Assembly (NCBI GenBank): GCA_030867875.1
Contig: JAOWCC010000936.1
Coordinates: 18,050,095-18,114,094 of the forward strand
DNA: 64,000 nucleotides
Direction of reading: 5' to 3'
Source of the DNA: Actinernus sp. WN-2022
Taxonomy: Eukaryota; Cnidaria; Anthozoa; Actiniaria; Actinernidae
Part shown: positions 20,758 through 32,740 of the stretch, piece by piece
Numbering within the stretch: the first letter of the stretch is position 1
Layout of the letters: every line of letters begins with the position of its first letter
The notes under the pieces: generated by a model
Told to the model about the DNA's origin: nothing
Database searches by the model: none
What the model saw: the letters and a program-made list of their open reading frames with translations, nothing else
Position numbers and translations under genes: made by a program

Positions 20758-23700
20758 TTTCGTAAGGGATATGCTATAATCGTTAAATTCCACTAAACAG
20801 CCACGAAAGACAATTTTCAGCTGATTATGGTATTAAAAGAGCCGACCATCGTAACTCTTAAGTGATGATTTATCGTGGGGAGATGGTCGAAGAATAGTAG
20901 ATTTAGAAGATTTTCCCGACCAATTGATTGAAGGTTGTTTGGACTGCCATGAATCGCTGCTGTCTTTTCGCCCAGCGCCTTTGCTTTAGGCCTGTCGATG
21001 CTTTTGAGTTTCGTCAGTTTCTCCAAACATGAACTCGGCAGTATAAACAATGTGTGAATACGATCAAATAAGGTTTGTGAAAATGGGTAAACCTCTTGGA
21101 AATCCAAAGAAAAATGAAGAAGGAAGGACTGTATGGGGTTTGAGCACAAAGGAAGCAGCAACAGGTTTGATTTTCAATGAAGAAATTCGAAAGACGGGAC
21201 TGACTCTTTCCCCGCCGCCATTTTGAAGATCTCCCAGAATGCAATAAAAAAACAATTCATGTTCAGACTTACAAGGGAGGGCATGGTAAAAAAAATCTTT
21301 TTTGTAAATAAAAGTAGCGATAAAGATGTTTACCATCCCCATAATGTTTCAAAACACGTGGATACCCACATTTCTCTCTTTTTGTAATCTATAATATAGA
21401 AGCTAAACAACGTTTACATATATTTTTGTCTTTATAAAATTGAAACTTGATGTCCATTTCAGCAAAAAAAAAAGTCAGTTCATGGTCACTAATGCGGCTT
21501 ACAAAGCAAAAATTGTACAAAAAATGATAGTTATTGTAAGATAAATGGTTTGATTGGCATCTTTTGTGACGAACGCTAAGTCTAACGTTTTTTGCCCTAA
21601 TATTTTGCCAGATAACCCAAAATATTAATCGAATTAAAAAAATTGTTTCTTGGACAAATAAAAATGGTGAGTCAGCATTTTTTCCGGTTTTCATCCTTAA
21701 TTATCTCTCTTAAACGTATGTATACCCCATCATTTTTTCTGATTTGAAAAGCTCCTTAGGGGATTCAAACAATCCATATAGATTTTTAGAAAACAAATTG
21801 GTTTGTAATTAGTAGGCACCGTCCTTAATACACCAGGCTGTTAGAAAAACCACATTTTGCTTAAATTCAATCGTTTTTTATATCAAATTGTCAATGAGTA
21901 ACACTGTATTAGAATGTGTACATTGCTTTTATCAACTTCAAACGTTTTAGCATCCCATTTTGTGGTCGCTTTAGTCTAGTTTAGAGTACACAGCCGATGC
22001 TAAATTCTCTCACCAATCATTTTCTTTTACTAGTTTTAGTTTTGAAAATCGACTTTTATTTTCCTCTTCTTCGACACACCTTAACAACTCAAAGTCGGGC
22101 ATATTGTCTTCCCATGCAGTCTATGAAATTATCTCCGTTATCTCTGTAACTCACAAAAACAATCACCGATACGTTTTGTCTTGATTTTTTCTTGAGCGTG
22201 CATTTATAACAAAATCAAGCACTCCGATACCACGCGCAAGTAGTCTTTAACAGACTTGTCAGCCGAGAGATACCTAACCCAAGGCGCTTGTCCCACTCGC
22301 CGTCTCTATCAATGAATTGAATATAGAGCGCAGCTTTCCAATGTCATCGTTATTTTTATGAGGCGTAGTGGAAAGCCACAAGGATGTTTTCCCCGATGGC
22401 CAATGTGCTGGCAACCATTACGGTGAAACGTGGTATCGCTGTTGCTAAGATGACTCGTCGTGGACGAGTCATTTTGTTTTGAGTAGCTTGTTGCCCATGG
22501 GAAGAGGTCGTCCCAGTCCTTTGTATGAATTCTACAAAGGGTTTGCATGACATGTTATTCTTGAAAATCTTCTGAGGGGGGCGATCAGAGTCATAAAATT
22601 CACCCTTAAATGCCCCTTAAGTGCTGGAAGTATGGGAAGATCGATACCTTATTATTAATCCAGTCTAATATTTCTTCCTGTTCTCACTGACGGGTTTCTC
22701 CTAGCAATCGCCTCCCAGTATAGGGGGTTATTATGAAGCTCTCCGAAAGTTATTCGGGTCTCGGAATATTAAGTTCTCCACGTATACAATGATTATCTCA
22801 CATTCTATTTGGTTTATATTTTCTGGAGATTGTAGTTTTCTGGCATCTCTCCACTGACCAATACGGGGTTCCCCTCGAGTCCACCATTGAACATCGGTTG
22901 TTGCTGCTGCATGAGGAACCAAGGAGTCGAATTGACAGTTATTCTCCCTGGCCTAGGGCGAGATGGAAAAAACGAGTATTACTGAAGGGGAAAAAAGGCC
23001 CAGAGAGGTCAGCAGCGAGATGACAGCTTTGACCCAGTATTACCGGGTGGGTTGGATTTAGAGACCCTTTTTCAGAGCTATTAAATATATGTGACTTAGT
23101 CACCTAGCCAATATAACTATGCGAGTGATCTATATTCAAGTTTTATTGAGGCCGACTATACAGAGGTTACCGTTCCGCGCTAGTTTCCATAATAACACTG
23201 TTCCATTTACTAGAGTCCTATTTATTTTGTTTCGAGCTGAGCTCGCCCGATTTTTCCCCTAACGTCGAAGACGCAAGGTTCCCAGTCTTCTTTGCATACA
23301 CTTCGCCCAAACCTGACCAATTATGTGGTAAAAATAAGAGTGTTGGGGTCGAGGCTCCCTTAGCGGGCGTCCTCTGTAGCCATAGGGTGCTGTGTCCGAT
23401 CCTGCTTTCCGGTAGCTCTTCTCAGCTTTTGCCATGCACAGTCTCGAAGACCTTCTGATGGTCTTTGTCCCCCAGTAGGCGCAGGACAACTGAGCGAAAT
23501 TGCTCGTTAGAGGTCTGTTTTTCCTCTAATCGACACGGTAATACTCTTGCTTTTCGTTTTTGTTTTCTCGCACCTTGTTCTGGAGAGTTTCGAAAATGTT
23601 CAATGCCTTATATATGTTAAATTCAGATAGCGGACGCATAGCGAAGTCTAGTAGGTTCTTTAGAACGCTTGACACAGACAGTTTCGTCAGATCCTCCAAT

Positions 23701-23863
23701 GACTTTCGGAGTTTTTTTAACTCCTCTCTCAGTTTCTATTACAGGAGATAATCAGAACAAAACAAAATCAGCTTTATCTACAGTAACAACGATGTTTCGT
23801 TTTCATTAACATTAAGATGTAGGGTGGGGGTTTCCCAGAAACCGTGATTGATCCCGAGTGGCC
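20758..23863. other. Unassigned stretch
   Basis: About 3 kb without a recognised gene. A 47-codon plus-strand frame at 21084 (MGKPLGNPKKNEEGRTVWGL...) and several overlapping minus frames show no domain. The block 22250-23500 is less AT-rich and might be a decayed LTR element, but I found no RT, protease or integrase motif in it. Confidence 0.4.
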
Positions 23864-24145
23864 GGTGAAAGCTCACCCTGCCCTTTCCCTGGTGAAAACT
23901 TCACCCCCGTAAATGGTACCGGTGAATACTCGCCCTCCTTGTTTTTGTGTTTTTTTTTTGGTGAAAAATTCACCCTCGTTAAAACTGTCGGTGACGACTC
24001 ACCCCCTTTGAATCTTATTGGTGAAAACTGACCCCCATTGACGTATTGGTGAAGAATCGCCCTCATCAAATTATCGGTGAAAGCTCACCCTATAGTTGAA
24101 TTCTTGGTGAAAATCTCCCCCTCGTTGAGTTATCCGTGGACGATC
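23864..24145 (+). repeat. Degenerate 28-bp tandem repeat of small palindromes
   Basis: The core GGTGAAAACTCACCC and variants recur about nine times every 26-38 bp (23864, 23892, 23921, 23959, 23990, 24019, 24047, 24075, 24104). Each core is a small inverted repeat (GGTGA/TCACC), with short AT-rich or GT-rich spacers between. It abuts the 3' tail of the neighbouring LINE. Confidence 0.85.
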
Positions 24146-24161
24146 GCAAACTAGCTATTAT

Positions 24162-26400
24162 TACATACATACATACACTTTATTTATACACGAGTTAAAC
24201 ATCAGTAATAGCAGTAATAGCAAAATGCCTACTGTTTTACATGAATGTCGTAGTTGAAGTATGATAGTTAAAAATAGGGAGGTTAGCTTACAATATTGAT
24301 AATCTTTTCTTAAAAATACTTATTTTATCGGAGGCTCTGACATCATCGGGCAGTGCATTCCATGTATTTGCCCCGTCAAAACGAAAGCATTTTTTACCAA
24401 ATTGTGTGCGCGGACGAGGAGAGGAGATTTTAGTCGACGAGCCTCTGAGAGTATATTTGATAGCTTCGGTTCTTCTTTCAAATATTTTAGTCAGATACTC
24501 GCGTGCAAGGCCGTACAGTGATTTATAGACCATGACTGATTTTTTTGAATGGCCCTTTGAGATTCTTGTCTTTTCCACCCTAGGTTACTCAGTAGCTCGT
24601 CAATATGGGTATGAAATGGTAGACAAGTTAGTATGTGGGCTGCTCCGTTTTGTAGTTTTTGTAACTTGTCAGAGAGCCCTTGGTGTAAGTTTGCCCATAT
24701 GCAGCTACAATAGTCAAAGTGGGGCTGAATTAATGCCCTATAAACACTTAAGAGAGTCGCAAGAGGAACAAATGGCTTCAGCGTTTAAGCGCACCAAGAC
24801 CAGAATATATTTTCTTTGTAAGTTTTTCAATATGAGTATTCCATTCGTCAAGGTGTACTCCGAGGTACTTCACTGACGAAACTCTCTTTACAACTTCACC
24901 ACCAATTATAGAAACGACATATATTTGGGAAATTCCTTGAGTCTCCGGCTTGAGACAATGAGTGGTATCTCTGTTTTTGATGCATTTAGTGAAAGTTTAT
25001 TGGCTGCAAGCCATTTACTCACTTCAGTCAGGTGATTCGTGACAGATTCGTTAATTTCCTCTGGGTCGTCTCCAGTGGCGGCGAGGGTTGTGTCGTCAGC
25101 ATACATACGCGTAGCTGCATCTGGCAAACAATTTGATATTAAAGTCATTAATATATATGAGAAATAACAGAGGCCCTAGTATAGAACGATGAAGTAAACC
25201 ACATATTACAGATTTGAGGGTAGAAGTTTTACCGCTGACACAGCAGCTTTGTTGTCTATTGTTTATATAAGACCCAAACCATTGCAACGAAACTCCTTCT
25301 ATACCATACAATGCCAGCTTTTGAATTAGAATTTCATGGTCAACGGTATCGAAGGCCTTTTTTAGGTCTAGAAATGTAATAGCATTAACAAATCCGTTGT
25401 CGATGTTTCTGTACCAGTCATCAGTGGCCTCGAGAAGCGCTGTAACTGTGGAGTGGAGTTCTCTAAACCCGGACTGAGAATTTGTAAGGATATATATAAT
25501 TACCTTGTAGATATTTGTAAAGCTGCTCAAATAATAGGCGTTCAAATATTTTAGACATTACAGGAATAACAGAAATTGGTCTATATTTGTTTGGATCATA
25601 CCGATTATCATTTTTAAAGATAGGGTACACTCTCGCTAGTTTCCACTCTAAAGGAAATATATGCCTGATTTGATTTAAGAATTAAAAATGTCCGTAATCG
25701 AATCACAGATAATATCACCTGCGTCTTTGAGCAGCCTACACGAGATGTTATCTAGGCCAGTAGCCTTAGATATACATACCTTTTTCAAGAGTTTAAGAAC
25801 TTCAGTATTGCTTACTTCTTGAAGGTGAAAGGTGCAGCCAATTTTATTCAGATAATGATTATTAGATAATTTCGGGCCATTACCTGTGAAATACTCGTTC
25901 AGTCTCTCAAATCTCTTCAGAGCTAATAGAAGTCGAGGAGGAATTCCTGGAAGTTAATTCATTAACGATTTTCCACATCTTTGATTGATCAAGCTCATTA
26001 TTCTTGATAGAAGCATTATAGTAGTCTGCCTTACATTTACTAATTAGATTGTTAACGTTATTACGTGCGTTTTTGAAGATCAGCCAGTCGTAAGAATTAT
26101 TAGATTTAACGGCTTTTGCCTTAAGTTTGTCCCTGTCAAGCATCTATTGTCTAAGATCTTTGGTTATCCAGGGACTGCGCTTAGGTTTTATTCTCCGACG
26201 TTTAGTGGGTCCATGCCTGTATACGACTTTTTGAAATGTAGTTTTCCATACTTCCCACATTTGGTTGGAGTCATTTCATTCATACATGTTGCCCCAAGAT
26301 TGATTACGTAGGTCATTGCGAAATGCCACACTACTGATTTTATTAAACTACGATACTGGACAAATCTGTGGTCCGTCTTTGTGTCTAAGGTTAATTTACG
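24162..26400 (-). mobile_element. 5'-truncated CR1/L2-like LINE
   Basis: Read on the minus strand, the element starts inside the endonuclease at about 26400 and ends at a short CATA microsatellite (24162-24178, read TATG on its own strand) following AATAAAG. Such 3' microsatellite tails without long poly(A) are typical of CR1/L2-type LINEs. It carries the rest of ORF2, broken. Its 5' edge lies about 150 bp from the start of the giant minisatellite. Confidence 0.85.
24288..26395 (-). pseudogene. LINE ORF2 (endonuclease end, reverse transcriptase), broken
   Basis: In order: an endonuclease end near 26390 (KTDHRFVQYR) and the linker WITKDLRQ. The 26143-25907 piece follows, with NARNNVNNLISKCKADYYNA. 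The RT core then runs from 25545 to 25096 with NSQSGFRELHSTVTALLEAT, FLDLKKAFDTVDHEILIQKL (first catalytic Asp) and GPLLFLIYINDF. YADDTTLAATGDD follows at about 25105-25067 (catalytic Asp pair). The C-terminal piece 24578-24288 has FRFDGANTWNALPDDVRASD. At least four frame changes or stops separate these pieces. The active-site residues survive but the gene cannot be expressed intact. Confidence 0.85.
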
Positions 26401-26554
26401 TTAAAGGCTCGATGATAACCGTCACGAAATAGAAAAAAGAAAGGTAAAAACCCTATATAATGTTTTGGAAGAAAACCTATATCAAATCCGATGAAAGAAT
26501 TGTATAGCAAAGGACAAAAGAGATGCTTGTGGAGTAAATATGAGGGTTTTGTAC
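26401..26554. other. Junction between LINE and minisatellite
   Basis: Short unique AT-rich sequence; nothing recognised. Confidence 0.4.
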
Positions 26555-29500
26555 CAGTGTAGTGCTAGAACAAGTGTAGCAGTGTAGCAAGGGTAACAAG
26601 CATAGCAAGTGTCGCAGTGTAGAAACCGTAGCAGTGTAGCAAGTGTAGCAAGCATAGCAAGTGTAGCCAGTGTAGCAAATGTAGCAAGTGTAGTAAGCGT
26701 AGCAAGAGTAGCAGTGTAGCAAGCGTAGCAGTGTAGCAAGCGTAGCAGTGTGGTTCGCGTAGCAGTGTAGCAAACGTAGTAGTGTAGTAAGCGTAGCAGT
26801 GTAGCAAGCATAGCAGTGTAGCAAGCGTAGCAAGCGTAGCAAGCGTAGCAAGCGTAGCAAGCGTAGCAAGCGTAGCAATGTAGCAGTGTAGCAAGCGTAG
26901 CAGTGTAGCAAGCATAGCAGTGTAGCAAGTGTAGCACTGTAGCAATCGTAGCAGTGTAGCAAATGTAGCAAGCATAGCAGTGTAGCAGTGTAGCAAGCAT
27001 AGCAGTGTAGCAGTGTAGCAAGTGTAGCAAGTGTAGCAAGTGTAGCAAGTGTAGCAAATGTAGCAAGCGTAGCAGTGTAGCAAGCGTAGGAAGTGTAGCA
27101 AGTGTAGCAAGTGTAGCAAGTGTAGCAAGTGTAGCAAGTGTAGCAAGTGTAGCAAGTGTAGCAAGTGTAGCAAGTGTAGCAAGTGTAGCAAGTGTAGCAA
27201 GTGTAGCAGTATAGCAAGTGTAGTAAGCGTAGTAGTGTAGTAAGCGTAGCAGTGTAGCAAGTGTAGCACGCATAGCAATGTAGCAGTGTAGCAATGTAGC
27301 AGTGTAGCAAGCGTAGCAAGTGTAGCAAGCATAGCAGTGTAGCAAGTGTAGCAGTGTAGTAATCGTAGCAGTGTAGCAAGCGTAGAAGTCTAGCAGTGTA
27401 GTAAGCGTAGTAAGTGTAGCAAGCGTAGCAGTGTAGCAAGCATAGCAGTGTAGCAAGTGTAGCACTGTAGCAATCGTAGCAGTGTAGCAAATGTAGCAAG
27501 CATAGCAGTGTAGCAAGCGTAGCAGTGTAGCAAGCATAGCAGTGTAGCAAGTGTAGCACTGTAGCAATCGTAGCAGTGTAGCAAATGTAGCAAGCATAGC
27601 AGTGTAGCAGTGTAGCAAGCATAGCAGTGTAGCAAGTGTAGCAAGTGTAGCAAGTGTAGCAAGTGTAGCAAGTGTAGCAAGTGTAGCAAATGTAGCAAGC
27701 GTAGCAGTGTAGCAAGCGTAGGAAGCGTAGCAAGTGTAGCAAGTGTAGCAAGTGTAGCAAGTGTAGCAAGTGTAGCAAGTGTAGCAGTGTAGCAGTGTAG
27801 CAAGCGTAGCAAGTGTAGCAGTGTAGCAAATGTAGCAAGCGTAGCAGTGTAGCAAGCGTAGGAAGTGTAGCAGTGTAGCAGTGTAGCAAGTGTAGCAAGT
27901 GTAGCAAATGTAGCAAGTGTAGTAAGCGTAGCAAGAGTAGCAGTGTAGCAAGCGTAGTAGTGTAGCAAGCGTAGCAGTGTAGTAAGCGTAGCACGCATAG
28001 CAAGTGTAGCACGCATAGCAATGTAGCAGTGTAGCAAGCGTAGCAAGTGTAGCAAACATAGCAGCGTAGCAAGTGTAGCAGTGTAGCAAACATAGCAGTG
28101 TAGCAAGTGTAGCAGCGTAGCAATGTAGCAGTGTAGCATGGGTAGCATGTGTAGCAAGCGTAGCAGTGTAGTAAACGTAGCAGTGTAGCAAGCGTAGAAG
28201 TCTAGCAGTGTAGTAAGCGTAGCAAGCGTAGCAAGCGTAGCAAGCGTAGCAGTGTAGCAAGCGTAGAAGTCTAGCAGTGTAGTAAGCGTAGCAAGTGTAG
28301 CAAGCGTAGCAGTGTAGCAAGCATAGGAAGCATAGCAGTGTAGCAGTGTAGCAGTGTAGCAAACATAGCAGTGTAGCAAGTGTAGCAGTGTAGCAAATGT
28401 AGCAAGCGTAGCAGTGTAGTCATCGTAGCAGTGTAGCAAGCGTAGCAAGCGTAGCAAGCGTAGCAAGCGTAGGAAGTGTAGCAGTGTAGCAAGTGTAGCA
28501 AATGTAGCAAGCGTACCAGTGTAGAAGCGTAGCAAGCGTAGCAGTGTAGCAAGCGTAGACGTATAGCAGTGTAGTAAGCGTAGCAAGTGTAGCAAGCGTA
28601 GCAAGCGTAGCAGTGTAGCAAGCGTAGAAGTCTAGCAGTGTAGTAAGCGTAGCAAGCGTAGCAGTGTAGCAAGTGTAGCAAGCGTAGCAGTGTAGAAAGT
28701 GTAGCAAGCATAGCAGTGTAGCAAGTGTAGCAAATGTAGCAAGCGTAGCAGTGTAGTAATCGTAGCAGTGTAGCAGTGTAGCAAGCGTAGCAGTGTAGCA
28801 AGTGTAGCACGCATAGCAATGTAGCAGTGTAGCAATGTAGCAGTGTAGCAAGCGTAGCAAGTGTAGCAAGCATAGCAGTGTAGCAAGTGTAGCAGTGTAG
28901 TAATCGTAGCAGTGTAGCAAGCGTAGAAGTCTAGCAGTGTAGTAAGCGTAGTAAGTGTAGCAAGCGTAGCAGTGTAGCAAGCATAGCAGTGTAGCAAGTG
29001 TAGCACTGTAGCAATCGTAGCAGTGTAGCAGTGTAGCAAATGTAGCAAGCATAGCAGTGTAGCAAGCGTAGCAGTGTAGCAAGCATAGCAGTGTAGCAAG
29101 TGTAGCACTGTAGCAATCGTAGCAGTGTAGCAAATGTAGCAAGCATAGCAGTGTAGCAGTGTAGCAAGCATAGCAGTGTAGCAGTGTAGCAAGTGTAGCA
29201 AGTGTAGCAAGTGTAGCAAGTGTAGCAAGTGTAGCAAATGTAGCAAGCGTAGCAGTGTAGCAAGCGTAGGAAGTGTAGCAAGTGTAGCAAGTGTAGCAAG
29301 TGTAGCAAGTGTAGCAAATGTAGCAAGCGTAGCAGTGTAGTAATCGTAGCAGTGTAGTAGTGTAGTAAGCGTAGCAGTGTAGCAAGTGTAGCACGCATAG
29401 CAATGTAGCAGTGTAGCAATGTAGCAGTGTAGCAAGCGTAGCAAGTGTAGCAAGCATAGCAGTGTAGCAAGTGTAGCAGTGTAGTAATCGTAGCAGTGTA

Positions 29501-32500
29501 GCAAGCGTAGAAGTCTAGCAGTGTAGTAAGCGTAGTAAGTGTAGCAAGCGTAGCAGTGTAGCAAGCATAGCAGTGTAGCAAGTGTAGCACTGTAGCAATC
29601 GTAGCAGTGTAGCAGTGTAGCAAATGTAGCAAGCATAGCAGTGTAGCAAGCGTAGCAGTGTAGCAAGCATAGCAGTGTAGCAAGTGTAGCACTGTAGCAA
29701 TCGTAGCAGTGTAGCAAATGTAGCAAGCATAGCAGTGTAGCAGTGTAGCAAGCATAGCAGTGTAGCAGTGTAGCAAGGGTAGCAAGTGTAGCAAGTGTAG
29801 CAAGTGTAGCAAGTGTAGCAAATGTAGCAAGCGTAGCAGTGTAGCAAGCGTAGGAAGTGTAGCAAGTGTAGCAAGTGTAGCAAGTGTAGCAAGTGTAGCA
29901 AGTGTAGCAAGTGTAGCAAGTGTAGCAAATGTAGCAAGCATAGCAGTGTAGTAAGCGTAGCAGTGTAGCAAGTGTAGCACGCATAGCAATGTAGCAGTGT
30001 AGCAATGTAGCAGTGTAGCAAGCGTAGCAAGTGTAGCAAGCATAGCAGTGTAGCAAGTGTAGCAGTGTAGTAATCGTAGCAGTGTAGCAAGCGTAGAAGT
30101 CTAGCAGTGTAGTAAGCGTAGTAAGTGTAGCAAGCGTAGCAGTGTAGCAAGCATAGCAGTGTAGCAAGTGTAGCACTGTAGCAATCGTAGCAGTGTAGCA
30201 GTGTAGCAGTGTAGCAAATGTAGCAAGCATAGCAGTGTAGCAAGTGTAGCAGTGTAGCAAGCATAGCAGTGTAGCAAGTGTAGCAAGTGTAGCAGTGTAG
30301 CAGTGTAGCAAGCGTAGCAAGTGTAGCAGTGTAGCAAATGTAGCAAGCGTAGCAGTGTAGCAAGCGTAGGAAGTGTAGCAGTGTAGCAGTGTAGCAGTGT
30401 AGCAAGTGTAGCAAGTGTAGCAAATGTAGCAAATGTAGCAAGTGTAGTAAGCGTAGCAAGAGTAGCAGTGTAGCAAGCGTAGTAGTGTAGCAAGCGTAGC
30501 AGTGTAGTAAGCGTAGCACGCATAGCAAGTGTAGCACGCATAGCAATGTAGCAGTGTAGCAAGCGTAGCAAGTGTAGCAAACATAGCAGCGTAGCAAGTG
30601 TAGCAGTGTAGCAAACATAGCAGTGTAGCAAGTGTAGCAGCGTAGCAATGTAGCAGTGTAGCATGGGTAGCATGTGTAGCAAGCGTAGCAGTGTAGTAAA
30701 CGTAGCAGTGTAGCAAGCGTAGAAGTCTAGCAGTGTAGTAAGCGTAGCAAGCGTAACAAGCGTAGCAAGCGTAGCAGTGTAGCAAGCGTAGAAGTCTAGC
30801 AGTGTAGTAAGCGTAGCAAGTGTAGCAAGCGTAGCAGTGTAGCAAGCATAGCAAGCATAGCAGTGTAGCAGTGTAGCAGTGTAGCAAACATAGCAGTGTA
30901 GCAAGTGTAGCAGTGTAGCAAATGTAGCAAGCGTAGCAGTGTAGTCATCGTAGCAGTGTAGCAAGCGTAGCAAGCGTAGCAAGCGTAGCAAGCGTAGGAA
31001 GTGTAGCAGTGTAGCAAGTGTAGCAAATGTAGCAAGCGTACCAGTGTAGAAGCGTAGCAAGCGTAGCAGTGTAGCAAGCGTAGACGTATAGCAGTGTAGT
31101 AAGCGTAGCAAGTGTAGCAAGCGTAGCAAGCGTAGCAGTGTAGCAAGCGTAGAAGTCTAGCAGTGTAGTAAGCGTAGCAAGCGTAGCAGTGTAGCAAGTG
31201 TAGCAAGCGTAGCAGTGTAGAAAGTGTAGCAAGCATAGCAGTGTAGCAAGTGTAGCAAATGTAGCAAGCGTAGCAGTGTAGTAATCGTAGCAGTGTAGCA
31301 GTGTAGCAAGCGTAGCAGTGTAGCAAGCATAGCAGTGTAGCAGTGTAGCAAACATAGCAGTGTAGCAAGTGTAGCAGTGTAGCAAGTGTAGCAAATGTAG
31401 CAAGCGTAGCAGTGTAGTCATCGTAGCAGTGTAGCAAGCGTAGCAAGTGTAGCAGTGTAGCAAATGTAGCAAGCGTAGCAGTGTAGCAAATGTAGCAAGC
31501 GTAGCAGTGTAGCAAGCGTAGCAAGAATAGCAGTGTAGCAAGTGTAGCAGTGTATAGCTTGTGTAGCAAGCGTAGCAGTGTAGTAAACGTAGCAGTGTAG
31601 CAAGCGTAGACGTCTAGCAGTGTAGTAAGCGTAGCAAGTGTAGCAAGCGTAGCAGTGTAGCAAGCGTAGAAGTCTAGCAGTGTAGTAAGCGTAGCAAGCG
31701 TAGCAGTGTAGCAAGTGTAGCAAGCATAGCAGTGTAGCAAGCATAGCAGTGTAGCAAGCGTAGCAGTGTAGTAATCGTAGCAGTGTAGCAAGCGTAGCAA
31801 GTGTAGCAGTGTAGCAAGTGTAGCAAGTGTAGCAAGTGTAGCAAGCGTAGCAAGCGTAGCAAGCGTAGCAAGCGTAGCAAGCGTAGCAAGCGTAGCAAGC
31901 GTAGCATAGCAAGTGTAGTAAGCGTAGCAGTGTAGGAAGCGTAGCAGTGTAGCAAATGTAGCAAGCGTAGAAGTGTAGCAAGCGTAGCAGTGTAGCAAGC
32001 ATAGCAGTGTAGCAAGTGTAGCAGTGTAGCAAGTGTAGCAGTGTAGCAAGTGTAGCAAGTGTAGCAAATGTAGCAAGTGTAGCAAATGTAGCAAGTGTAG
32101 CAAGTGTAGCAGTGTAGCAAGTGTAGCAGCGTAGCAAGCGTAGCAGTGTAGCAAGCGTAGCAGTGTAGCAAGCGTAGCAGTGTAGCAAGCGTAGCAGTGT
32201 AGCAAGCGTAGCAAGTGTAGTGAGCGTAGCAGTGTAGCAAGTGTAGCAAGCATAGCAGTGAAGCAAATGTAGCAAGCGTAGCAGTGTAGTAATCGTAGCA
32301 GTGTAGTAATCGTAGCAGTGTAGCAAGTGCAGCAGTGTAGCAAGCGTAGCAAGCGTAGCAGTGTAGTAAGTGTAGTAATCGTAGCACGTGTAGCAGTGTA
32401 GCAAATGTAGCAAGCGTAGCGGTGTAACAAGTGTAGCAAGTGTAGTAAGAGTAGCAGTGTAGCAAGCGTAGCAGTGTAGCAAATGTAGCAGTGTAGCAAA

Positions 32501-32740
32501 TGTAGCAAGTGTAGTAAGCGTAGCAGTGTAGCAAGTGTAGTAAGCATAGCAGTGTAGCAAGCGTAGCAGTGTAGCAAGCGTAGCAGTGTAGAAAGCGTAG
32601 CAAGTGTAGTAAGCGTAGCAGTGTAGCAAGTGTAGTAGCGTAGCAAGTGTAGTAGCGTATCAGTGTAGCAAGTGTAGTAAGCGTAGCAGTGTAGTAAGCG
32701 TAGGAGTGTAGTAAGCATAGCACTGTAGCCAGTGTAGTAA
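26555..32740 (+). repeat. 6.2-kb minisatellite of 8/9-bp units with higher-order repeats
   Basis: The array consists of GTAGCAAGC, GTAGCAAGT and GTAGCAGT units, roughly 700 of them. Longer segments are themselves repeated. Marker variants recur with a constant offset of 2525 bp (GCATGGGTAGCATGTG at 28136 and 30661; GCGTACCAGTGTAGAAGCG at 28511 and 31036). A block of about 585 bp recurs near 28921, 29505 and 30091 (GCGTAGAAGTCTAGCAG). The minus strand has no stop codons in the unit, so frames of 200-751 codons run through it. These are repeat artefacts (Leu-Leu-His-Cys-Tyr and Ala-Thr-Leu repeats), not genes. Confidence 0.95.

Noticed and set aside
21014..21342. Overlapping minus-strand frames and a 47-codon plus-strand frame
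   Set aside because: No domain, no consistent splice signals, low-complexity Phe/Ser runs on the minus side. Left as unassigned.
23864..24145. CRISPR-like array
   Set aside because: Cores are short (about 15 bp) and degenerate, spacers are 12-22 bp and partly low complexity. There are no cas genes, and the sequence context (introns, LINEs) is eukaryotic.
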